Below are positions 1-5,641 of a stretch of 5,641 nucleotides of DNA, in pieces. Within the stretch, counting starts at the first letter, position 1; every line of letters starts with the position of its first letter. This DNA is from Candidatus Poseidoniaceae archaeon. Its GTDB lineage: Archaea; Thermoplasmatota; Poseidoniia; Poseidoniales; Poseidoniaceae. The DNA is taken from the NCBI GenBank assembly GCA_030741455.1, contig JASLVI010000073.1, positions 1-5,641 on the forward strand. Direction: 5' to 3'. The position numbers and the translations under genes were made by a program. The notes beneath the pieces are model-generated. The model did not search any database. It saw only the letters and a program-made list of their open reading frames with translations, and was not told the origin of the DNA.

Positions 1-329
1 GTAACTCCTGTAAGTCCTATTCCTCCTTTCATGCCAATTTCTTCAGCATCCTCATCCACCGTAGTCCATGCGTCCAAGTACATTCCAATGAGGAGTAGCA
101 CAAGTGTGAAAGCGATTGTTCCGGAAAAAATGTACTTCATCAAATCGGTACTTTGGGTCTTCTTAACATCGGGGGTAAGCGTTACCATTGCAGCCTGTTG
201 AGTAGAGTATTCATTGTAGGGTGTTGCACCTTGACTGAGCGCTTCTGTTTGTTTTTCTGAAGGCTGCCAACCGTCAGCAGTAAGTACCCAATATCCGTCC
301 TCTGAAACATCACCGATCTGGGGATTCAT
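1..329 (-). CDS. Small single-pass membrane protein with N-terminal Trp-rich module (3' end beyond the window)
   Basis: This reading frame starts at the ATG at 329-327 and stays open to the left edge, giving 109 visible residues, so its C-terminus is missing. Residues 11-27 form a short module with aromatic residues (DGYWVLTADGWQPSEKQ). It resembles the short Gly/Trp repeats found at the ends of many predicted membrane proteins in prokaryotes, but I cannot assign it to a named family. A polar Gln/Thr/Ser-rich stretch follows (28-62), then one strongly hydrophobic helix at about 67-85 (IFSGTIAFTLVLLLIGMYL), then an acidic segment (VDEDAEE, 91-97). The positive charges before the helix (KK at 56-57, K65) and acids after it suggest the N-terminus is cytoplasmic. 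A weak AGGA lies 5 nt before the start. The gene is 42 bp downstream of the ATPase gene on the same strand, so co-transcription is possible. Function unknown; the frame is convincing because of the start, the helix and the lack of stops. Confidence 0.75.
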   Translation of the reverse strand, partial: MNPQIGDVSEDGYWVLTADGWQPSEKQTEALSQGATPYNEYSTQQAAMVTLTPDVKKTQSTDLMKYIFSGTIAFTLVLLLIGMYLDAWTTVDEDAEEIGMKGGIGLTGV

Positions 330-371
330 GGGCTTCCTTTCATCACATCCTATCTTAGGTTTGTTGCGAAT
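330..371 (-). promoter_or_regulatory. Short spacer with a possible promoter element and small palindrome
   Basis: This 42-bp gap separates two same-strand genes. On the minus strand it contains CCTAAGATAGG (359-349), an imperfect palindrome with 4-bp arms. Its central TAAGATA is A/T-rich and sits roughly 25 bp before the downstream ATG, where an archaeal TATA box for a leaderless or short-leader transcript would lie. A weak AGGA follows close to the start codon. It may give the small membrane gene its own promoter, or the gap may simply be transcribed through. The match to a TATA consensus is poor. Confidence 0.2.
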
Positions 372-2813
372 TTACGCTTCAACGTATCGCTTACGCATAC
401 GCAACCAACCTTCACTAAAGAAAACCAATGCGTACAATGATGCGAGCCAGAGATGAATGTTTGAAACGTCATCAAGCCAACTCGGTGCGCTCTCAAACGG
501 GGTTGCAAAGGCGATAAGAACTGTCAACCAAACCACTGTGATGCCGTGAAGAACCCACCGAAATACACCCAGAATTTGTGTTGAATTTGCTCGCATCTCG
601 GACATCTGTGAATCGGTTAGGATTGCAGTTAATCCAACCACTTTATCGAGAGCGCTTCCTCCATTCCAGCGTATTTTTCCTAGACGGAAACGATTGATGA
701 AATCAATGCCGGTAAAGACGGTCACCCAAACTACGACAACTTCGAGCAATGGATCCAAGCCCATCAAATCGAGCGACCCCCATGTCGACCAAGAGAAGAT
801 TGTCCAGATCCAGGCAACAAAGAAGAGTTGGAACAATCGTGCAAACTTCGACAATTTTCGGAGTAAAACCAAATCATGTGAAAGGATTAACTCGAGCGAA
901 ATAAAGAGACCAACTGTCAGAGTGATAATCCCACTTGAAGCAAGTCCAAACCAACCAATGTCGCCAATCCTCCATGCTTCGAGTAGAGCAACAAATGCCC
1001 ACGCAAGTGCGATGACCGACGTTCCATTGACCGCTGCCTGCATCGTGTACAATGGATCGCGTCCGTCCTTGAGAACTGAAAGCCCCCCCATCAAACGGAC
1101 TTCAAATCCGGATTCATCGACAATCCCCCGGCTTGCGGCAGTCATACCACCAATCGCCTGAATTCGGGCTGTTTCAACAATGCTCTCAGATTCATCCTTA
1201 TCGTTTCCAGTGGACCAACTCGACCCCCGGCTTGCGGCATGTGCTGCGCCTGAACCCCTTCCCTTTCGACCTGCTGAACGGGATTTTGCCCATGCTCGAA
1301 TCTCTGCAGAAATGATGTCTTCAACCTGGTCTTCGTTAAGTGGAGCACCGTGGTCTGTATACAACCAACGACATTGAATCGGAACTGGTGCGGGATCGAC
1401 ATCCGGGGCCACCATTTGGAATTGTCCGGGACCGAGTGTTGGTAACTGAGCAACAAGATCTTGATCGCCCCCACTTTCTTTGAGCAGGTGTCGGACTTTC
1501 TCTACATCTTGTGGTTGAGTAAAGCGTCCGATGAAGGTCGTGTTTGCTTGAGCGAGAATCTTGTAATCAACATCTGAAACATTCTGCGTTGCCAATACAC
1601 AAGCAACACCATACTTTCTTGCTTGTTTGAAAATGAGTTTAATGAGGTCTTTCGCAGGAGGATTTCGGGGGTGTGGAGGGAGATACGGGGCGACTTCGTC
1701 CATGAAGAAGAGAAGTTTCAGCTCCCCCTCCGCAGGCTGTTGTGTAAGCATCCAATCGTATAACTCACGGGAGAGTTCTTGAACAAAATACTGCTTCTGT
1801 GCCTCATCCTGAATGGTGTTCAGGTAAACGATGTTCAGCGGTATTTTTCCCGGGATAGCTGGCTCGACAAACGAGTCGATATCGATAGGGACACCATTTG
1901 AGAAGAGAAGTTGATTCACACCACTTGAGAAAGCAGCGAGTCTTCGAGCAAGATCGTTGCGCGTTGTCTTCGGTAATCGTTCTTCGAAATCCGTAAGCCG
2001 ATGTTCGAACATCACCTCATCCCAACTTGGAACATCGGGTTTCTCACCTTCATCGTCTTCAATGAAACAATGTGGATACAAATACCGTGTAAATTCCTGA
2101 TGCGGTTCACGGACAACTCGGGCTAAGGATTGGAAATCGCCAACATCAAGCCCACAGCGCGTTCCTTCGACGAGAATTTCATACAGAAATGGTTTGACAA
2201 CCTTGCCTTGTGCCTTTTCGACATCGTATCCAGCAAGACTCGTGAATCCGGCAGCGACCATGTCCCATGCAGTGATGGCTTCTTCAGGATCAAGGTCTGC
2301 AGGGGGCGCACGGAAAGGATCAATGCAGAGAGGTAGTCCTTTGCTTCGAAGTGGTGTCCAAATTCGTACTTCGCTGTTCTCGAGCAACTTACGTTTGCGA
2401 TCAACATCGCCATCCCGGTCAATAAGTTCGGATTCATCAATCCCAAGTGCTAGTCGGGCGAGGTCACCTTGTGGGTCGATGATCAATGATGGGATACCAG
2501 CGAGGGCCGCTTCTTCAATCAATGCCTTGGCCATGACTGTTTTTCCAGAACCGGTAGATCCGAGCATGGCAGCATGTCGAGCAAGGACTGTTGCAGGAAT
2601 GTCAATTGGTTCACTTGAGTCTCGACGCTCCCCGAGAAACAGGCCTTTTGGCTTGAATCTCTTTTTTGCTGCGGCAGGGATTACGGGCTCAAGAATATCA
2701 TCGACGAGCGAAGCGAATTCCGATGGAGAGGATTGCTCTTCATCAGGCACCATAACCGAGCAGAGACGGCCGGGGTCTTGAATTGAACGTCTCGCAGAAG
2801 GGTTGAGGCGCAT
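372..2813 (-). CDS. HerA/DUF87-type P-loop ATPase with C-terminal six-helix membrane domain
   Basis: The 813-residue product has a RecA-fold ATPase of the HerA/FtsK/VirD4 class at about 55-485: Walker A GSTGSGKT (85-92), LIIDPQGDL (110-118), Walker B LLFFMDEV (367-374, D372/E373), the sensor-like ATQNVSDVDYK (408-418), and FIGRF with a possible arginine finger at R430. Relatives form hexameric rings that move DNA or other polymers, but no substrate is shown here. Next come a Gly/Ser/Arg linker (about 505-565) and a hydrophobic domain with predicted helices near 598-614, 618-641, 657-677, 685-706, 752-772 and 784-801. An even count would keep both ends in the cytoplasm. In VirD4/FtsK proteins the membrane part is N-terminal, so this order is odd. 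No NurA or Mre11/Rad50 gene is adjacent, unlike typical herA loci, so a repair-type HerA is less likely. The start is uncertain: the Met at 2753 (residue 21) lies behind a better A/T-rich element and would widen the divergent gap to 90 bp. Confidence 0.9.
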   Translation of the reverse strand: MRLNPSARRSIQDPGRLCSVMVPDEEQSSPSEFASLVDDILEPVIPAAAKKRFKPKGLFLGERRDSSEPIDIPATVLARHAAMLGSTGSGKTVMAKALIEEAALAGIPSLIIDPQGDLARLALGIDESELIDRDGDVDRKRKLLENSEVRIWTPLRSKGLPLCIDPFRAPPADLDPEEAITAWDMVAAGFTSLAGYDVEKAQGKVVKPFLYEILVEGTRCGLDVGDFQSLARVVREPHQEFTRYLYPHCFIEDDEGEKPDVPSWDEVMFEHRLTDFEERLPKTTRNDLARRLAAFSSGVNQLLFSNGVPIDIDSFVEPAIPGKIPLNIVYLNTIQDEAQKQYFVQELSRELYDWMLTQQPAEGELKLLFFMDEVAPYLPPHPRNPPAKDLIKLIFKQARKYGVACVLATQNVSDVDYKILAQANTTFIGRFTQPQDVEKVRHLLKESGGDQDLVAQLPTLGPGQFQMVAPDVDPAPVPIQCRWLYTDHGAPLNEDQVEDIISAEIRAWAKSRSAGRKGRGSGAAHAASRGSSWSTGNDKDESESIVETARIQAIGGMTAASRGIVDESGFEVRLMGGLSVLKDGRDPLYTMQAAVNGTSVIALAWAFVALLEAWRIGDIGWFGLASSGIITLTVGLFISLELILSHDLVLLRKLSKFARLFQLFFVAWIWTIFSWSTWGSLDLMGLDPLLEVVVVWVTVFTGIDFINRFRLGKIRWNGGSALDKVVGLTAILTDSQMSEMRANSTQILGVFRWVLHGITVVWLTVLIAFATPFESAPSWLDDVSNIHLWLASLYALVFFSEGWLRMRKRYVEA
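405..1022 (-). other. C-terminal membrane domain of the HerA-like ATPase (six predicted helices)
   Basis: This covers residues about 598-803 of the ATPase. The hydrophobic stretches are in three pairs, with the longest polar loop (about 707-749, containing RFRLGKIRW and a run of small polar residues) between helices 4 and 5. The loops after helices 2 and 4 are basic (LRKLSKFAR, NRFRLGK) and so are probably cytoplasmic, which agrees with an N-terminal cytoplasmic ATPase. I do not recognise the domain. It could be an anchor, a channel or a docking site for a partner. Confidence 0.6.
1125..1239 (-). repeat. Exact 16-bp direct repeat, in frame, inside the ATPase linker
   Basis: The 16-mer CCCCCGGCTTGCGGCA (plus strand) occurs at 1125-1140 and again at 1224-1239. 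The copies are 99 bp apart, exactly 33 codons, and both encode AASRG in the minus-strand gene (residues 526-530 and 559-563). The surrounding residues do not otherwise align, so this is a short repeat rather than a clear domain duplication. Recombination or slippage between the copies would remove or add 33 residues of linker without breaking the frame. Confidence 0.8.
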
Positions 2814-2843
2814 GCTCTTGAAGGTGGTTTCATTCGCCGAATC
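2754..2843. promoter_or_regulatory. Divergent start region between the ATPase and aminotransferase genes
   Basis: If both genes use their most upstream ATG (2813 and 2844), only 30 bp separate them and two archaeal promoters would have to overlap the neighbouring coding sequence. If the ATPase starts at 2753, the gap is 90 bp, and the minus-strand element TTCAATTC (about 2788-2781) lies around 30 bp upstream of that start. On the plus strand GGTGGT (2823-2828) is the only purine-rich element before the aminotransferase, but its 15-nt spacing is long for a ribosome binding site. No clear TATA box is seen for the aminotransferase. Confidence 0.3.
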
Positions 2844-3944
2844 ATGCCTGAACGAATTCCATTGGCGCGGCCATCGTGGACGGATGAAATGCGTCAGGCT
2901 GCAATGGATACACTGGATTCTGGTCGCTGGGTGAAGGGGCCGCAGGGTCGAGCCTTTGCTGAAGAATTTGCTGAATATTGTGGTGTTAAGTTCGCTTCTC
3001 CATGCAACAGTGGCTCGGGAGCGTTGCTCGCTGCATTACGGCTTCTTGGGATTGGCCCTGGTGACGAAGTTATTGTTCCATCTCTTACGTTCATCGCTAC
3101 TGCTACGTCGGTATCAATGACTGGTGCAACGCCTGTTTTTGCTGAAGTAGAAAGCGATTATTGGTGTCTTGATGTTGAAGATGTGGCAAGGCGAATCACA
3201 CCAAACACGAAGGCTGTGATTGGCGTTCATCTTTTTGGCCAATGTTATGATTCTGCATTGATTGGACGTTGTCAGGAACGAGGTCTTGCTCTAATCGAAG
3301 ATGCAGCGCAAGCGCATGGAGCCTCCATAATTATCGATGGCCAAACTGCAATGGCGGGGGCGCTCGGAACCGTTTCATGCTTCTCATTTTTCCCTTCAAA
3401 AAATGTAGCTGTTGGAGGCGAAGGGGGGATGATTACATCCGCTCATCCTGACATCGGCGCACGAATCAAATCCGTTGTCGATCATGGAAGAGACGGGACG
3501 CTACAATCTCAAGAAGTTGGAACAAACATGCGTATGTCTGAAGTCTTTGCAGCCATTGGTCGGAAGCAATTGGTGCATCTCGATTCTTGGGTGAAGAAGC
3601 GACGATCGATCGCATCAAAATTCACAGAAATATTGGAATCGAATACACTCCTTAAGTCGCCAAGCATCAGGCCGAATTCAAATCACGCTTGGCATCAATT
3701 CTGTATCCAAACAGCTTCGGCCGAGCGATTTATTGAACACTTGAACAGGCACGACATCGATTCACGTCTCGTCTATCCAACCCCATGTCACCGCCATCCA
3801 GTCTATGCTGACCATCCACAAGCAAAAGATGAATTTTCGACAACTGAACATCTCTGCAAACAACTTGTAGCAATTCCTGTACATCATGGATTAACTGAGG
3901 ATGAAATCAAACGAATTCATGGAGCGATTCAATCTTATTCTTGA
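2844..3944 (+). CDS. DegT/DnrJ/EryC1-family PLP-dependent aminotransferase
   Basis: This complete 366-residue protein has the usual length for the family, which mostly transfers an amino group, typically from glutamate, to keto-sugars bound to nucleotides, for use in surface polysaccharide, glycoprotein or antibiotic sugars. Visible signatures are the N-terminal IPLARPSW (5-12), the phosphate-loop NSGSGALLAAL (55-65), VPSLTFIATA (78-87), EDAAQAHGA (152-160) with D153 for the pyridine nitrogen, SFFPSKNVAVGGEGG (181-195) with K186 as the Schiff-base lysine, and the GTNMRMSEVFAAIG block (226-239). The start fits because IPLARP lies at the N-terminal edge of the family. No nucleotide-sugar dehydratase, epimerase or glycosyltransferase is in the window, so the substrate cannot be given. 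The closest functional types are amino-sugar synthases, but some members act in other pathways. Its 3' end overlaps the converging CYTH gene by 10 bp. Confidence 0.95.
   Translation: MPERIPLARPSWTDEMRQAAMDTLDSGRWVKGPQGRAFAEEFAEYCGVKFASPCNSGSGALLAALRLLGIGPGDEVIVPSLTFIATATSVSMTGATPVFAEVESDYWCLDVEDVARRITPNTKAVIGVHLFGQCYDSALIGRCQERGLALIEDAAQAHGASIIIDGQTAMAGALGTVSCFSFFPSKNVAVGGEGGMITSAHPDIGARIKSVVDHGRDGTLQSQEVGTNMRMSEVFAAIGRKQLVHLDSWVKKRRSIASKFTEILESNTLLKSPSIRPNSNHAWHQFCIQTASAERFIEHLNRHDIDSRLVYPTPCHRHPVYADHPQAKDEFSTTEHLCKQLVAIPVHHGLTEDEIKRIHGAIQSYS
3935..3944. other. Convergent 10-bp overlap of two stop regions
   Basis: The aminotransferase stop (TGA, 3942-3944) lies inside the last codons of the CYTH gene, whose stop is at 3937-3935. 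The two genes therefore share 10 bp tail to tail, with no space for a separate terminator. Each transcript must end inside the other gene, giving short antisense 3' ends. No T-tract terminator is visible close to either stop. Confidence 0.85.
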
Positions 3945-4510
3945 CCGATCATTCTGACCAATTCTGCATTCGACCATCCCTTAAGATAGGTTAATTCCAT
4001 ACCAGCCCAACTTGGAATGTTGATCTCCATCTCTTCGCTTTCAAGCTCAACTTCAGCGATGATGAGTCCTGCAAGAAGACCTTCAAATTCATCAATTTCC
4101 CAAAGCAATGCGTCTTCTTTCCATAAATAACGACGCTTTTCAATCGATGGGTGAATTCCATCTTGAACAATACTCTCCGCCACATCTTGGTCGATCTCCC
4201 ACTCGTACTCTGCTGCGGATGCTCCTGTTCGAATCCCTTTGAGTGTCAAAAAATACGTCGCATTCCATTTACGAATTCGAACGACCCAGTCGGGATTATC
4301 ACTGAGTGATTGACATAATGATGATTGAAGGTCGGCGATAAGTTCCTTCTCTCCATAATTCAATACGCCACTTTGTGTTGAAATTCTGAGTTGATTCGAA
4401 TCCAAATACCATTGTTTGATATGAACTCGTTCTGTTGCACCTGTTGTCCATGGTCGCTGTTGACGCCCATCAACGAGAAAACGGCGTTCAATTTCGATGT
4501 TTTCTGGCAT
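3935..4510 (-). CDS. CYTH-domain protein (triphosphate tunnel metalloenzyme superfamily)
   Basis: The 191-residue soluble protein is a single CYTH domain. Members bind triphosphate groups and metal inside an eight-stranded tunnel; known activities are inorganic tripolyphosphatase, thiamine triphosphatase and class IV adenylate cyclase. The N-terminal signature is EIERRFLV (6-13), the ExExK motif with Arg at the Lys position (E6, E8, R10). Further expected basic and acidic pairs are VRIRK (77-81), LTLKG (88-92), EYEWEI (101-106), EKRRY (124-128), WEIDEFEG (137-144) and IAEVELES (151-158), so the tunnel looks intact and active. The ending PSWAGMELTYLKGWSNAEL fits the family's C-terminal helix. 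Residues about 37-74 form a longer connection between the first strands than in compact bacterial relatives. No CHAD domain follows. The Met start is firm, directly before the signature. It is transcribed alone, converging on the aminotransferase and diverging from the lipoprotein. Which substrate it uses cannot be told from sequence. Confidence 0.92.
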   Translation of the reverse strand: MPENIEIERRFLVDGRQQRPWTTGATERVHIKQWYLDSNQLRISTQSGVLNYGEKELIADLQSSLCQSLSDNPDWVVRIRKWNATYFLTLKGIRTGASAAEYEWEIDQDVAESIVQDGIHPSIEKRRYLWKEDALLWEIDEFEGLLAGLIIAEVELESEEMEINIPSWAGMELTYLKGWSNAELVRMIGQE

Positions 4511-4604
4511 AGTTACCCCTTACACCCACGACACATAATCCTGTCCAAACCTCAAGCAAACAGGATACCAACTGGTTCATAACCCCCAATTATGACACAC
4601 ATTC
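4511..4604. promoter_or_regulatory. 94-bp divergent promoter region of the CYTH and lipoprotein genes
   Basis: Both flanking genes start outward from this gap. On the minus strand GATTATGT (4540-4533) is centred about 26 bp before the CYTH ATG; on the plus strand TTCATAA (4576-4582) is centred 26 bp before the lipoprotein ATG. That spacing is what an archaeal TATA box would show if transcription began at or near the start codon (leaderless mRNA). Neither ATG has a Shine-Dalgarno sequence at normal distance, which agrees. Both matches to the TATA consensus are partial, so the support comes from the equal spacing. Confidence 0.4.
4538..4566. repeat. Inverted repeat ATCCTGT-N15-ACAGGAT, possible operator
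   Basis: Perfect 7-bp arms lie at 4538-4544 and 4560-4566 with a 15-bp spacer, so arm centres are 22 bp apart, about two helical turns. The left arm touches the TATA-like element of the CYTH gene, and the right arm ends about 10 bp before that of the lipoprotein gene. A dimeric regulator bound here could affect both genes. A chance repeat is also possible, and a hairpin role is unlikely given the weak stem. Confidence 0.35.
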
Positions 4605-5641
4605 ATGAACAACAGGGTTGTTACATCCATTGGACTTGTACTCTTGATGCTTACAGCAGGGTGCATCGGTAACGTACGTGATGAAAATATCACAGAATTG
4701 CCTGAAGATTGGAAAACAAAAACCACTCGGACGATATCGCAACCTCATCTCGTTCAATTCGACTCCTGTTTGGACATGGAATACGATCTGAAAGCAAGCA
4801 TTGCTGAAGAGTATCGTACCCAACTCCTGCAAGCAGTTGAAGAACAGTACTACTACGGCTGGGGAATGTTCGATGATGGAATGGTTGCAGAATCTGCGAT
4901 GGATGGTGATGTTTCAGCAGGCTCAGCACAGCCACAAAAGCGAACACAAGGTGAGGATTTCAGTGGAACCAACAATCAAGAACAGGGTGTTGATGAAGCA
5001 GATTTCATCAAAACGGATGGATACTTCATCTATGCTTTACAAGGCTCCACACTTTCAATTATGAGCGTTCCCGAATACGGAGAAATTGAATTTGCAAGCA
5101 ACACGTCCATCGAAGGCTCACCAATCTCCATGATGTTGCGTGGTGATCGATTGATTGTCCTATCAAGTTACAACCCGTGGAGTATTGACTCAGAAGATGC
5201 GTTGTATGAATATCTCCGCTGGGGCGGTGATTACAGTGAATGGCGTGTTAGTTCAATGACAAAATACACCACCTACAACATTTCAGATCGAACCGACCCA
5301 GAGATTGTCCAAGAACTCTATTTAGAGGGTTACAACGTTGATGCAAGAGAAATCGATGGCTCTATTCGAGCCATTACACACTCATGGATAAACATCCCAG
5401 GATTGTCAAATTGGCTCAATATGCCAAGTGCCTACTACGACCTCGAGTGGGACGACCCGCAACGGAAGACCTACCGTGAAATGATTGCTTATGAGACGAT
5501 TCAAGCAAACAACAAAGTCCTCGCAACCATGTCTTTAGAGAGTCTTGTTCCAAAAATCTACCAACGTATTGATGGTCAAATCATCGAGCACGATATGCGT
5601 TCAGAAGGATGTGTAAACTTTGCCAAACCAATGGATGGGTT
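4605..5641 (+). CDS. Secreted lipoprotein with beta-propeller domain (COG4880/PF09826 type; 3' end beyond the window)
   Basis: The frame opens at ATG 4605 and runs without a stop to the right edge, giving 345 residues. Residues 1-20 are a lipoprotein signal: NNR, a hydrophobic core (VVTSIGLVLLML), then the lipobox TAGC with C20 as the acylated residue, so the mature protein should be anchored on the outer face of the cytoplasmic membrane. After an acidic, Gln/Ser-rich spacer (21-120) comes the family hallmark TNNQEQGVDEADFIKTDGYF (122-141), matching the TNxQExGVDEAD(I/F)VKTDG signature that opens these propellers. Blade-like strands follow, such as LSIMSVPEYG (150-159), MMLRGDRLIVLSS (176-188), DGSIRAITHSW (251-261) and NNKVLATMSLESL (302-314). 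Family members are commonly 600-750 residues, so about half is missing here. Function in the family is unknown; binding of ligands or proteins outside the cell is an inference from the fold. An upstream ATG at 4592 is in a frame that soon stops. Confidence 0.9.
   Translation, partial: MNNRVVTSIGLVLLMLTAGCIGNVRDENITELPEDWKTKTTRTISQPHLVQFDSCLDMEYDLKASIAEEYRTQLLQAVEEQYYYGWGMFDDGMVAESAMDGDVSAGSAQPQKRTQGEDFSGTNNQEQGVDEADFIKTDGYFIYALQGSTLSIMSVPEYGEIEFASNTSIEGSPISMMLRGDRLIVLSSYNPWSIDSEDALYEYLRWGGDYSEWRVSSMTKYTTYNISDRTDPEIVQELYLEGYNVDAREIDGSIRAITHSWINIPGLSNWLNMPSAYYDLEWDDPQRKTYREMIAYETIQANNKVLATMSLESLVPKIYQRIDGQIIEHDMRSEGCVNFAKPMDG

Noticed and set aside
1083..1089. Run of seven C (seven G in the coding strand) just before the ATPase membrane domain, as a possible frameshift or phase-variation site
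   Set aside because: A one-base slip in either direction does not lead to a quick stop or a recognisable alternative product. The annotated frame continues smoothly into the hydrophobic helices, so there is no positive evidence for programmed slippage.
694..1161. 155-codon plus-strand open frame opposite the ATPase membrane domain
   Set aside because: The translation is low-complexity and Ser/Thr/Pro-rich, with no recognisable motif. It is explained by antisense reading of a real gene.
2194..2781. 195-codon plus-strand open frame opposite the ATPase N-terminal half
   Set aside because: Ser/Arg-rich translation typical of a reverse-strand shadow. The opposite strand carries Walker A and other conserved ATPase motifs.
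3978..3990. TTAAGATAGG near the CYTH 3' end, matching the small palindrome at 349-359, as a shared regulatory site
   Set aside because: It lies inside CYTH coding sequence that encodes a conserved C-terminal region. The match is short enough to be chance.
4590..4947. Minus-strand open frames (4590-4832 and 4690-4947) opposite the lipoprotein gene
   Set aside because: They lie entirely against a frame with a signal peptide, a lipobox and the propeller signature, and their translations show no motif.
1..5641. Defence island, prophage or other mobile element
   Set aside because: A HerA-like ATPase can occur in defence systems, but there is no nuclease, SIR2, methylase, integrase, transposase or terminal repeat here. 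The other genes look like ordinary chromosomal ones.

Overview
The window looks archaeal. My best guess is a Marine Group II (Poseidoniales) or related marine Thermoplasmatota genome. This is an inference from gene content: a lipobox-bearing COG4880/PF09826-type beta-propeller protein, a DUF87/HerA-type ATPase, a small membrane protein with a short Trp-rich N-terminal module, very tight packing (the three intergenic gaps are 42, 30 and 94 bp), and starts that mostly lack a good Shine-Dalgarno sequence but in several cases have an A/T-rich, TATA-like element about 26 bp upstream. No rRNA, tRNA, CRISPR array, insertion sequence or integrase is visible.

Layout, left to right. (1) A minus-strand gene for a small single-pass membrane protein, cut by the left edge (1-329). 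(2) Upstream of it on the same strand, a long gene (372-2813) for a HerA/DUF87-type P-loop ATPase followed by a low-complexity linker and a six-segment C-terminal membrane domain. (3) Divergent from that, a complete DegT/DnrJ/EryC1 PLP-dependent aminotransferase (2844-3944, plus). (4) Converging on it with a 10-bp overlap of the 3' ends, a CYTH-domain protein of the triphosphate tunnel metalloenzyme superfamily (3935-4510, minus). (5) Divergent from that across a 94-bp gap, a predicted lipoprotein with the N-terminal part of a secreted beta-propeller (4605 to the right edge, truncated).

How the genes work together: genes 1 and 2 could be co-transcribed (same strand, 42-bp gap) and both are membrane proteins. 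The other three are separate transcription units by orientation, and no shared pathway is evident. I do not see a convincing multi-gene system of a new kind. The most unusual item is the ATPase fused to a C-terminal polytopic membrane domain. Next is the 94-bp divergent region, which holds a 7-bp inverted repeat with arms about two helical turns apart, set between two TATA-like elements.
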